Positions 8,141 through 15,956 of a stretch of 44,000 nucleotides of DNA are shown one piece after another (position 1 is the first letter of the stretch; every line of letters starts with the position of its first letter). Source of the stretch: Pseudomonadota bacterium (GTDB taxonomy: Bacteria > Myxococcota_A > UBA796 > SXON01). The notes under the pieces were generated by a model. It searched no databases. It saw nothing but the letters and a program-made list of their open reading frames with translations, and was not told the origin of the DNA. The stretch covers positions 1 to 44,000 of the forward strand of contig SXON01000042.1 in the NCBI GenBank assembly GCA_005778355.1. The letters are read 5' to 3'. The position numbers and the translations under genes are program-made.

Positions 8141-9513
8141 TGGCGATGGACCTCACGCGCTACCGTGGCCTTTTCGCCTCCGAGGCCACGCGGCACCTCG
8201 ACGCCATCGATCGCGACGTCGCCAGCGCCGAGCTAGTGCGACAGGAGAAAAACGCGATCTTTCGTGCGTTCCACACCATCAAGGGCATGAGCGCCACGAT
8301 GAACGTGCCCGCGATGGTCCTGGTGGCCCACGCGGTGGAGGAGGTTTGTCATCGGGTCGTGGCTGGCGACTTGCCCGTCAACGACGAGCTGCTCCTCCTG
8401 CTCGCCGAGGGCAGCCAGCGACTGCGCGCACAACTCGCCGCGTTCATGGCAGGTCACGAGCCCTTCACCGAAGGCGCCTTCGAAGACCGGGTGCGCGAGT
8501 TCGCACGCGGCGGTGGCACCTACGCCTTCACGCTCCTGCAGCCGATCGACGAGGAAACCCCCGTTTCCGCCCCAGACGCGCCCAGAGATCGCCTGGAGCA
8601 CGCCCAGGGCTCGATCGCCGAGGTGCTGAGCGCCCTCGGCCGCATCCGCGCGCGCGTGGAGGGCGACGCAGTAGCGGAGGTCGATCGGGCCGAGACGGCG
8701 GTGCGACGCCTCTACGAGCAGCTCGTCGTCCTGCGCACCGTGCCCCTCGGGGGCATCGTCCCCGGCTTGCGTCGGCAGCTGCACGCGGTGGCACGCCGGC
8801 ACGGCAAGGCCGCGACCCTCATCGTCCGGGGGGAGGACGTCGAAGTGGATAGCGAGCTATTGTCGCGACTTCATGCGGCACTAGTGGCGCTGCTCAACAA
8901 CGCGGTGGTCCACGGTATTGAGGGCCCAGAAACCCGCCTCGACAACGGGAAGTTTCGCGTTGGAGAGGTGACTCTGGCGGCGGAGCGCGTGGGGCGGACC
9001 CTGGTGCTCCGACTCGAGGACGACGGCCGAGGATTCGACGTGGCCCAGCTCGGAAGGCACGGCGCCGACCCCTTGCGGGCCGCGTTTCGCGACGGGGTGA
9101 CGACCGCCGCGGGCGTGACCGAAGACGCGGGGCGCGGCATGGGACTCTCGGCCGTGCGTGAGGTCGTCGAGAGCGTGGGCGGCACGCTCAGCGTCACATC
9201 GACGCCCGGCCAGGGTACGCGCGTGCGCATCGTGGCGCCGGTGCTGGCCGACCTGGTCCGCCTCGTGCTCGTGGCACGCGAGGGGGAGACCATGGCCTAC
9301 CGGGCCGCGTCCATCGTGCACCGCGACGCGACCCACCTCTGTTTTGTCGATGGCCGCGAGTTGCTCTACGATCATCTGGTGGACGAGGCTGACTACCTGG
9401 TCTCGGCGCCCCCCTTCCCGCTCCATCGACTGCGTCACCTGCTGGGGACGACGGTGGCGCCAGACGGGCGGATCTGCCTGGTGATGGATGAGGCGGCAGG
9501 CTCTAGGCTATAG
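8140..9513 (+). CDS. CheA-like hybrid-free histidine kinase
   Basis: A 457-residue kinase starting at the ATG in TGATG. An HPt domain sits at 1-110 with phospho-acceptor His45 in AFHTIKGMSATM. A helical dimerisation-like stretch spans about 150-235. The HATPase domain keeps its N box (LLNNAVVHGIE, about 249-259), G1 (DDGRGFD, about 294) and G2 (GRGMGLSAVREVVESVGG, about 330). A CheW-like regulatory domain (about 375-457) is degenerate. There is no CheY-docking P2 domain and no receiver, so it is shorter than E. coli CheA (654 residues). With the adjacent CheW-like gene it forms a minimal chemosensory core, possibly serving a non-flagellar output. The stop codon lies in a short TAGGCT repeat. 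Confidence 0.82.
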   Translation: MAMDLTRYRGLFASEATRHLDAIDRDVASAELVRQEKNAIFRAFHTIKGMSATMNVPAMVLVAHAVEEVCHRVVAGDLPVNDELLLLLAEGSQRLRAQLAAFMAGHEPFTEGAFEDRVREFARGGGTYAFTLLQPIDEETPVSAPDAPRDRLEHAQGSIAEVLSALGRIRARVEGDAVAEVDRAETAVRRLYEQLVVLRTVPLGGIVPGLRRQLHAVARRHGKAATLIVRGEDVEVDSELLSRLHAALVALLNNAVVHGIEGPETRLDNGKFRVGEVTLAAERVGRTLVLRLEDDGRGFDVAQLGRHGADPLRAAFRDGVTTAAGVTEDAGRGMGLSAVREVVESVGGTLSVTSTPGQGTRVRIVAPVLADLVRLVLVAREGETMAYRAASIVHRDATHLCFVDGRELLYDHLVDEADYLVSAPPFPLHRLRHLLGTTVAPDGRICLVMDEAAGSRL

Positions 9514-9529
9514 GCTAAAGCTCTTGAGC

Positions 9530-9547
9530 GGCGTCGGCATCGACGCC
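9530..9547 (+). terminator. Hairpin after the CheA-like gene, terminator-like without a T run
   Basis: A perfect 7-bp stem with a 4-base loop (GGCGTCG GCAT CGACGCC) lies 16 bp after the stop codon, in the 90-bp gap before the dehydrogenase gene. There is no T tract, so it may be a Rho-type end, an mRNA 3' structure or chance at this GC level. The gap also carries TAGGCT-type repeats in both orientations (9501-9516 and, inverted, 9572-9597). Confidence 0.35.
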
Positions 9548-9603
9548 ATCGTCCCGACACCAACGCCCCACAGCCTAATGCCTACCGCCTACCGCCTTCC
9601 TCG

Positions 9604-10782
9604 ATGAAAGCCCTCGTGATGCGCGCCGAATGGGATCCCCGGCCCGGCTACGTGCCCGACGCCGGCGAGCTGGCGTCTGGGAAAGCGCGGATGGCGTCGC
9701 AAGTCTGGCGCCGCCCTACCTTCGCCTGGGAATCCCTCCCCGATCCAGTGCCCGGTCGCGACGAGGTCTTGCTGCGGATCCGCCGCTGCGGGGTGTGTGG
9801 CAGCGACACCCACTGCTACGAGACCGACGCTGACGGGTACATCCTATTCTCAGGGCCCACGCGCCTGCCCTGCATCGTGGGTCACGAGTACACCGCCGAG
9901 GTGGTGGAGGTCGGCCCCGAGGTGAGACACCTGCGGGTCGGCGACCTCGTGTGCGCCGAGGGCATGCTCTCGTGCGGCGTCTGTGAAAACTGTCGAGTGG
10001 GGCGGCCCAACCAGTGCCCCGCCCTCGAGATGGTGGGCTTCTCCTCCCCCGGCGCCTACGCCGAGCTGATCGTCGCGAAGGAACGGTTCCTCTGGCGGCT
10101 CGACGGCCTCGCTGATCGCCTGGGTAACGCCGAGGCCGCCCTCGAGATGGCGGCGTTGGTCGAGCCAATCGGCTGCGCCTACAACGGGATGTTCGTCTCC
10201 GCGGGGGGGCTCGTGCCGGGTTCATGGGTGGCCGTCTTCGGCTGTGGTCCCATCGGGCTCGGTGCGATCGCGCTGGCTCGCGCGGCCGGGGCCGCAGGCA
10301 TTGTCGGCTTCGACGTTGTGCCGGAACGCGTGGAGCTGGCCCGCAAACTCGGGGCCGACGAGGCCTACGATCCGCGCGCCGTCGATGCCGTCGACGTGAT
10401 CCGAACGATGACGCGGGGGCAAGGAGCCGACATGATGGTGGAGGCGGCAGGCGCCGCCCACCTCACGATGCCCGCGATCGAGCGCTCTTTCGCCGCAGGG
10501 GGACGCATGGTTTACCTCGGGCGGACAGGCCTTCGGGCGCCGGTGATGCTCGACGTGCTCGTCACCCAGGCGGCGGGGATCGTCGGTGCCCGTGGTCACA
10601 GCGGTCAGGGCTGCTTTCCCCGCATCCTACGCCTGATGGAGCGAGGTCGGCTCGACGTCGCTGCGATGGTGACCACCCGGTTCGGCTTCGACCAGGCCCT
10701 CGGCGCGCTGCGCAAGAGCACGGATCGGCGCGACGGGAAGGTGATGATCGCGATGGATGGTGGTTTGACCGAATCGACGTGA
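9604..10782 (+). CDS. Zinc-dependent MDR dehydrogenase, scyllo-inosose 3-dehydrogenase-like
   Basis: A 392-residue medium-chain dehydrogenase. The catalytic zinc ligands are visible in CGVCGSD, GHEY and the later VEP. The structural zinc loop has four Cys (LSCGVCENCRVGRPNQC). The NAD fold carries VFGCGPIGLGAIALARAAG. The N-terminus with WDPRPGY and SQVWRRP, the DADGYILF segment and the C-terminal GARGHSGQG closely recall, from memory, the Thermotoga scyllo-inosose 3-dehydrogenase of myo-inositol breakdown. No other inositol genes are nearby, so the substrate is tentative; a threonine/sorbitol-type dehydrogenase is the fallback. It stands alone, between the chemosensory genes and an Hsp70. Confidence 0.82.
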   Translation: MKALVMRAEWDPRPGYVPDAGELASGKARMASQVWRRPTFAWESLPDPVPGRDEVLLRIRRCGVCGSDTHCYETDADGYILFSGPTRLPCIVGHEYTAEVVEVGPEVRHLRVGDLVCAEGMLSCGVCENCRVGRPNQCPALEMVGFSSPGAYAELIVAKERFLWRLDGLADRLGNAEAALEMAALVEPIGCAYNGMFVSAGGLVPGSWVAVFGCGPIGLGAIALARAAGAAGIVGFDVVPERVELARKLGADEAYDPRAVDAVDVIRTMTRGQGADMMVEAAGAAHLTMPAIERSFAAGGRMVYLGRTGLRAPVMLDVLVTQAAGIVGARGHSGQGCFPRILRLMERGRLDVAAMVTTRFGFDQALGALRKSTDRRDGKVMIAMDGGLTEST

Positions 10783-10794
10783 ACGTGGTAAGCC
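10765..10794 (+). promoter_or_regulatory. Possible sigma-70 promoter for the second Hsp70
   Basis: TTGACC (10765-10770) is a near-consensus -35 lying inside the end of the dehydrogenase gene. After 18 bp comes TAAGCC, a poor -10. No sigma-32-type sequence was seen. The site would place the start of transcription in the 43-bp gap ahead of the Hsp70 gene. This is weak evidence. Confidence 0.25.
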
Positions 10795-10825
10795 CTGCGC
10801 GATCTTAGCTGGATGAGTAGCGCGC

Positions 10826-12685
10826 ATGGGCAAGGCCATCGGCATCGACCTCGGCACGACAAACTCGTGCGCCGCCATCGTCGAAAATGGCAAGCCCCGG
10901 GTGATCACCTACAAGGGCGGTCAGAGCACCATCCCGTCGGTGTTCGCCATCGACGAGAAGGGTGAGCGCCTCGTCGGTCACGACGCAAAGAAGCAAGCAC
11001 AGCTGAACCCGACGAACACCGTCGCGGCCGCCAAGCGGCTGATCGGGCGCAACTACCACAGCAAGACGATCGAGAAGGTGAAGCAGGTCTTCACCTACGA
11101 GCTGGTGGAAGGCGAGTCCAACGAGGTCTTGATCAAGGTCCGCGACCAGATCTTCACGCTCGAGCAGATCAGCGCCGCCATCCTGCGGAAGATCAAGGAG
11201 GTCGCTGAGGAGGCGCTCTCCAGCGAGGTCGACCAGGCGGTGATCACCGTCCCGGCCTACTTCAACGACCGCCAACGCCAGGCGGTCCGCGCTGCCGGAA
11301 AGCTCGCCAATCTCAAGGTGCTGCGTGTGCTCAACGAGCCCACGGCGGCGGCGCTCGCCTACGGGCTGGGGAAGAACCTCAACCAGCGCATCGCTGTGTA
11401 CGACCTTGGCGGCGGCACCTTCGACATCTCCGTCATCGACATCAAGGAGCGCATCTTCGAGGTCATCGCCACCGGCGGCGACACCTTCCTCGGCGGTGTC
11501 GACTTCGACGACCGGATCATGCAGTGGGTCCTGGAGAGCTTCCAGAAGGCGCACGGTATCGACCTCAGCTACGACCGCGTGGCCATCCAGCGCATCCGCG
11601 ACGCGGCGGAAACGGCCAAGATCGAGCTTTCCAGCGTGATGCGCACGCGCCTGCACATCCCCTACATCGCCAAGGGCGAGGCCGGTCCTATCGACGTCGA
11701 CGTGGAGCTCACTCGCGAGAAGCTCGAAGACCTCTGCGCCGACCTCGTGGATCGCACCGTGCAGACGGTCGAGCGCATCTTCCGCGAGGCGGGCACCACG
11801 AAGGGCCAGATCGACGAGGTCTTGCTGGTGGGCGGCCAATCACGCATGCCTCTGGTGCAGCGGCGCGTGACCGAGTTCATGGGCAAGCCGCCTAGCAAGG
11901 GCGTCCACCCCGACGAGGCGGTGGGCATCGGCGCCAGCATCATGGCGCACTCGCTCGCCGCGGCCGCCACGAACGACGACGTCACCCTGCTCGACGTGCT
12001 CCCGATGCCCATCGGCATCAACAAGGTCGATGGTTCGATGCACGTGCTGTTCCAGAAGAACCAGCCGCTGCCTGACTACAAGACGCGCACGCTGACCACG
12101 TCGAAAGACAATCAGCGCAGCATCATGCTGAAGATCTACCAGGGCGAGCAAAACCTCTGCGCCGACAACGAGCTCCTCGGCACCTTCGTCTTCAGCAACA
12201 TTCGCCCGGCGCCCAAGGGCAAGGTGCAGATCGAGGTCACCTTCCACATCGACAGCGAGGGCATCCTCAACCTCACCGCGCGCGACAAGCAGACGGGCCA
12301 GACGGTCGAGAGCACCCTCAAGCTCGGGAAGGCGGGGGAGGAGAAGAAGAAGGAAGCGGACAAGGAGCCGGAGGCCTCGCCCCCGGTGGCCCCGCCCATG
12401 CCCTTCACCATGCCGCAGTCCACGCTGGCGGCGACGATCGGCGGCGGGGCCGCCCCCAAGGCCGACGCGAAGCCCACGCCGCCCGGGCCGGCCACGGAGC
12501 CGGAACTCACGAGGACCGTCACCCGCGGGGAGAGCACCGTCACCGAGCGCGCCGAGGCCAAGCCTGCCGAGAAGGCGCCCGAGAAGCCGGCCGCCAAGCC
12601 CGACGCCACGCCCGCACCCAAGGCGGCCGAGCCCGGCATCTGGGACAAGGTCACCGGCTGGTTCAAGGGCCTGTTTGGCGGGTAG
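10826..12685 (+). CDS. Lidless Hsp70 (DnaK-like) with Pro/Ala/Lys tail and C-terminal amphipathic helix
   Basis: A 619-residue Hsp70 paralogue. The ATPase domain is complete (IGIDLGTTNSCAAIVENG; VPAYFNDRQRQAV; YDLGGGTFDISVI; LLVGGQSRMPLVQ), and so is the substrate-binding beta domain (about 385-500). The alpha-helical lid is absent. After KLGKAGEEKKKEAD (about 500) comes a low-complexity stretch rich in Pro, Ala, Lys and Glu up to about 600. The last 16 residues are GIWDKVTGWFKGLFGG, a Trp/Phe-rich amphipathic segment that could bind membranes. Classical DnaK instead ends in a helical lid and acidic tail, as in the copy at 1-1229. Myxobacteria are known to carry extra Hsp70s with special roles, SglK being one. 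The gene overlaps trmJ by 11 bp. Confidence 0.9.
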   Translation: MGKAIGIDLGTTNSCAAIVENGKPRVITYKGGQSTIPSVFAIDEKGERLVGHDAKKQAQLNPTNTVAAAKRLIGRNYHSKTIEKVKQVFTYELVEGESNEVLIKVRDQIFTLEQISAAILRKIKEVAEEALSSEVDQAVITVPAYFNDRQRQAVRAAGKLANLKVLRVLNEPTAAALAYGLGKNLNQRIAVYDLGGGTFDISVIDIKERIFEVIATGGDTFLGGVDFDDRIMQWVLESFQKAHGIDLSYDRVAIQRIRDAAETAKIELSSVMRTRLHIPYIAKGEAGPIDVDVELTREKLEDLCADLVDRTVQTVERIFREAGTTKGQIDEVLLVGGQSRMPLVQRRVTEFMGKPPSKGVHPDEAVGIGASIMAHSLAAAATNDDVTLLDVLPMPIGINKVDGSMHVLFQKNQPLPDYKTRTLTTSKDNQRSIMLKIYQGEQNLCADNELLGTFVFSNIRPAPKGKVQIEVTFHIDSEGILNLTARDKQTGQTVESTLKLGKAGEEKKKEADKEPEASPPVAPPMPFTMPQSTLAATIGGGAAPKADAKPTPPGPATEPELTRTVTRGESTVTERAEAKPAEKAPEKPAAKPDATPAPKAAEPGIWDKVTGWFKGLFGG

Positions 12686-13478
12686 CGACGACGCGCGGCA
12701 GGCGCTGCGCGAGCGAGTGGTGGTTGTCCTGGTTCGCCCCTTGCAGTCGGGCAACGTGGGCGCTGCGGCACGGGCGATGAAGAACATGGGCTTGCGACGC
12801 ATGGTGATCGTCGCCCCGCAGGCCTTCGACATCGACCGGGCTCGCTGGATGGCGCCCGGCGCCGACGACATCATCGACGGTGCCCGCTTCGTGCCCGATG
12901 TCGCGACCGCAGTGGACGACTGCCGCCTCGTGGTGGCCTCGACCGCGCGGCGGCGTCACAGCCCCTGGCCGGCGCTCGAACCGGAAGGTCTCGCCGCCCG
13001 GTGCTTCGGCGACGACGCTCCGGTGGCCATCCTCTTCGGCCCAGAAGACCACGGGCTGGCGAACGACGAGCTGGCCCACGCCCACGCCCTGGTGCACATC
13101 CCCACCGACGCGCACGCCTCGATCAACGTGGCGCAAGCCGTCTTGTTGTTGTCGGCGAGTATCTACGCCGAGGCCCGCGGGCGTGGCTACGTGCCCGTGG
13201 CCGAGGGCGAGGGGCGACGCGGGGGGCCGAGGCGTGGCGCGGCCCCCGGCGCCACCCGCGAGCACCGTGCCGCGCCGCTCGGCCTGCTCGAACCCCTGGT
13301 GGGCGACTGGATGCAGACCGTGGAGATGGGCGGCTACCTCGTGGGTCACGAGCCCTTGCTGGTGTCGTCCACCTTGCGACGAATCCTGCAGCGGGCCCAG
13401 CTCGACGAGGGGGAGATCGCGATCCTGCGCGGACAGCTACGCAAGATCCGCTGGAAGATGGGTCACTCAGACTTGTAG
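12675..13478 (+). CDS. trmJ: tRNA 2'-O-methyltransferase TrmJ-like (SPOUT/TrmH family)
   Basis: A 267-residue SPOUT methyltransferase. Family motifs are motif 1 NVGAAARAMKNMG (27-39), motif 2 ILFGPEDHGLANDEL (about 118-132) and motif 3 IPTDAHASINVAQAV (about 141-155). The C-terminal extension with helical segments fits TrmJ, which methylates nucleotide 32 of tRNA. The TTG start at 12675 overlaps the Hsp70 end and has AAGGG five bases upstream; a GTG at 12717 would also leave the core intact. The region near residues 177-198 is a Gly/Arg-rich insert. The gene converges with the next one, overlapping by 16 bp. Confidence 0.85.
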   Translation: MAGSDDARQALRERVVVVLVRPLQSGNVGAAARAMKNMGLRRMVIVAPQAFDIDRARWMAPGADDIIDGARFVPDVATAVDDCRLVVASTARRRHSPWPALEPEGLAARCFGDDAPVAILFGPEDHGLANDELAHAHALVHIPTDAHASINVAQAVLLLSASIYAEARGRGYVPVAEGEGRRGGPRRGAAPGATREHRAAPLGLLEPLVGDWMQTVEMGGYLVGHEPLLVSSTLRRILQRAQLDEGEIAILRGQLRKIRWKMGHSDL

Positions 13479-14398
13479 TGCAGCATCATCCCGAGGTTGC
13501 CACCGGCCCAGAAGTTGGAGCCGGAAACGCCGTGGATGCTGTAGAAGGCGTTGTCGACGCCCGTGGGCAGGTCTTCCCAGCCGCCATTGGCGTAGCGCAG
13601 CGCCACGCCGTTGCTGCCCACCACCACCGCCACGCCCGCCTCGGGGACGAAAACCGCCCAGAGGGTCTCAGTCGTGGGCGATTCGAGGTCGCGCCAGCTG
13701 CTGCCGTCCCAGTGGAGAACGAGGCCGCCGGGGCCCACCGCGTACACGTCGTCGGCGGACGAACCGGCCACGCCGTTGAGATCGGACTCCGTGCCCGTGT
13801 CGCAGGCGGTCCACGCGCCGTCGCGACGCGACGCGCAGTCTCCCCCGTCGCCCACGGCGATCGCGGTGGTCCCGTCGGCGTAGACGTCGTTCAGGCGCTC
13901 GTTGCCAGGAAGGGTCTCGTAGGTCCAGGTGGTGCCGTCGTAGTACCAGGCTCGGCCGAAGCCCACGGCGAACAAGGCGTTGGCGCTCGATCCGCCCACC
14001 GCCTCCAGCACCGAGGTGTCGTCGAGGCTCCCGGTGGTCCAGGCGCCGCCGGCGTACTGCGCCACCTTGCCGTCGTTGGTGCTCGCGGCGAGGATGGTCT
14101 CGGTGTCCTGGCCCTGACCCCAGAGGTCGGTGAGGTCGGCGTCGTCGACGTCGATGGTCATGAACGACCAGTCCTGGTCAGCCCCGCCCAGCCAGGCGTA
14201 GCCCCCGGTGCCGACCGTGTAGACGCCGGCGCCCGAGGCGTACACTCCGAATAGGGTGCTGTTCGTCTCGATGCGGTGCTGGTCCCACACCGGGATCACC
14301 TCGGTGTCCTCGGCGCTGTCGCCACTGTCGCTACCACCACTGTCGGTCTGCTCGTCGTCGTTGCCGGTGCAGGCGAAGATCGCGAGGGCGAGGAACAT
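13463..14398 (-). CDS. Lipoprotein with propeller-like repeats
   Basis: A 311-residue putative lipoprotein. The signal MFLALAIFAC puts the lipid Cys at position 10, followed by an Asp/Ser/Gly-rich linker (about 14-34). The body has repeated units of the form 'AVGxxGxxxxxDGxxWxxxxxxTxxxLxxV' (for instance DVYAVGPGGLVLHWDGSSWRDLES), which suggests a beta-propeller such as the BNR/Kelch-like proteins of myxobacteria. GGAG lies five bases before the ATG. It is the last gene of a leftward set with dapB 24 bp upstream, and its 3' end overlaps trmJ on the other strand. The function is unknown. Confidence 0.75.
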   Translation of the reverse strand: MFLALAIFACTGNDDEQTDSGGSDSGDSAEDTEVIPVWDQHRIETNSTLFGVYASGAGVYTVGTGGYAWLGGADQDWSFMTIDVDDADLTDLWGQGQDTETILAASTNDGKVAQYAGGAWTTGSLDDTSVLEAVGGSSANALFAVGFGRAWYYDGTTWTYETLPGNERLNDVYADGTTAIAVGDGGDCASRRDGAWTACDTGTESDLNGVAGSSADDVYAVGPGGLVLHWDGSSWRDLESPTTETLWAVFVPEAGVAVVVGSNGVALRYANGGWEDLPTGVDNAFYSIHGVSGSNFWAGGNLGMMLHYKSE

Positions 14399-14422
14399 GG
14401 CGTCTCCAGGAGGGGGCCTAGT

Positions 14423-15082
14423 CTATCCACCCTCGCCCGCGATCACGCTGTCGATGGCGTAGAGCCCCGGCGGCTTGCCCACCAGCCAGCGGGCACAGCG
14501 CACGGCGCCGGCCGCGAAGAGGCCCCGGTGGGTGGCCACGTGCGCGAGTTGGAGGCGCTCGCCGGGCCCACAGAGGTAGGCGTGGTGCTCGCCCACGATG
14601 TCGCCGCCGCGCACCGCGTGGAGGCCCACCTCGCCGGGCACCCGGGGTCCGTCGCGACCGGTGGTGGCCGGGCCGAGCCCCTCGACCAGCCGGAGCGCCG
14701 TGCCCGAGGGGGCGTCGCGCTTCTGGTTGTGGTGCAGTTCGACCAGCTCGAGGTCCCAGCCGGGGAGCGCGACGCGCGCCTCGCGCAAGAGCCGAGCCAA
14801 GACGGCCACGCCGAGAGAGAAGTTCGCGGCGTGCAAGAGCGCAACCGGGGGATGCGACGGCGGCACCAGCCCGGTGGTGCCCGACACGACCGGGCATCGG
14901 GCAGCACGGAGGAGTCGCGACAAGCCGTCGGGCACGGAGAAGTCGATGATCACGTCGGCGTCGATGTCGCTGGGCAGGTCGCGCGACGCGGTCCACGCGA
15001 GGGACAGGTCTGTGTGCTGGCCGATCTGTTCGACCACGAGGCGGCCCATCCGTCCCGAGGCGCCGTGGACGCCGATCCTCAC
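14423..15082 (-). CDS. dapB: 4-hydroxy-tetrahydrodipicolinate reductase DapB
   Basis: A 219-residue enzyme that reduces the DapA product with NAD(P)H in lysine/diaminopimelate synthesis. The Rossmann start is IGVHGASGRMGRLV. The substrate site HHNQKRDAPSGTAL carries the conserved His-His, Lys and DAPSGTA residues, and the C-terminal GLYAIDSVI fits the family. It is short compared with E. coli DapB (273) but within the range of compact DapBs. The GTG at 15082 overlaps the dapA stop (GTGA). A longer open frame upstream in dapA is a shadow. Confidence 0.93.
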   Translation of the reverse strand: MRIGVHGASGRMGRLVVEQIGQHTDLSLAWTASRDLPSDIDADVIIDFSVPDGLSRLLRAARCPVVSGTTGLVPPSHPPVALLHAANFSLGVAVLARLLREARVALPGWDLELVELHHNQKRDAPSGTALRLVEGLGPATTGRDGPRVPGEVGLHAVRGGDIVGEHHAYLCGPGERLQLAHVATHRGLFAAGAVRCARWLVGKPPGLYAIDSVIAGEGG

Positions 15083-15954
15083 ACGAGATCCTTGTTCAAG
15101 TCCCAGTCTGGCAGGGCACCCGGCCACAGGGGCAAGCGCACCTCGTTGTGGCAGAGCCCCATGTCCGACATCAGGGCCTTCACCGGCACCGGGTTGACCT
15201 CGGCGAAGAGGTAGGTGGTGACGGGGTAGAGCGCGGCGTGCTCCCGCGCCGCCGTGGCGAGGTCGCCCCGGCAGAAGGCGTCGTAAATGGCGACGCACCG
15301 GCGCGGCGCCACGTTGGAGAGCACGCTGATCACGCCCCTGCCGCCCACCGCAAGCAGCGGCAGCCACGTGAAGTCGTCGCCCGAGAGCACGGGACACTTC
15401 GACCGCTGCATGAACTCCTGCCCGTAGATCAGGTCGCCCGTGGCTTCCTTGACCGCGACCACGCCCTCGGTGTCGCACAGGGTGGCGAGGTCGGCAGGCG
15501 AGAGGCGCTGCGCCGTGCGCCCCGGCACGTGGTACACCACCAGCGGCAAACCGGGCTTCGCCGCCTCGCGCACGTGGGCCCGGAGCCCCTCGCGATTTGG
15601 CTTGTTGTAATAGGGCAAGACCAACAGCCCGGCGTCGGCGCCGAGCGCCTGGGCCCGCTCCACGTTGGCGATTGTGCTGCGGGTGTCGTTGGTGCCCACG
15701 CCCATCGTGACCGCACACTTGCCCCGTGCCTGCTCACCGCGAGCCAGCTCGAGCGCATCGCGCAGCAGCGCGTCGCGCTCCTCGCCCGACAGCGTGGGCG
15801 ACTCGCCCGTCGTGCCCGCCACCACGATGCCGTGCACCCCGGCCCGGACTTGCCGGGCAACGATGCCCTCCCAGGCGGGGAGATCGAGCGCCCCCTCGAC
15901 GAATGGTGTCGCGAGCGCTGTGTGTACGCCCCCGGAAACGCCATGGCCGGCCAC
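15079..15954 (-). CDS. dapA: 4-hydroxy-tetrahydrodipicolinate synthase DapA
   Basis: A 291-residue TIM-barrel aldolase condensing pyruvate with aspartate semialdehyde, matching the usual 292-residue length. Visible are the pyruvate-binding loop GTTGESPTLSGEE, the catalytic Tyr in LPYYNKPNREG and the Schiff-base Lys in VVAVKEATGD. The start is GTG at 15954, with GGAG eight bases upstream, and lies 2 bp after the stop of the outer-membrane gene. The longer upstream frame overlaps that gene and was rejected. It is coupled to dapB by a 4-bp overlap. Confidence 0.94.
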   Translation of the reverse strand: MAGHGVSGGVHTALATPFVEGALDLPAWEGIVARQVRAGVHGIVVAGTTGESPTLSGEERDALLRDALELARGEQARGKCAVTMGVGTNDTRSTIANVERAQALGADAGLLVLPYYNKPNREGLRAHVREAAKPGLPLVVYHVPGRTAQRLSPADLATLCDTEGVVAVKEATGDLIYGQEFMQRSKCPVLSGDDFTWLPLLAVGGRGVISVLSNVAPRRCVAIYDAFCRGDLATAAREHAALYPVTTYLFAEVNPVPVKALMSDMGLCHNEVRLPLWPGALPDWDLNKDLV

Positions 15955-15956
15955 CG

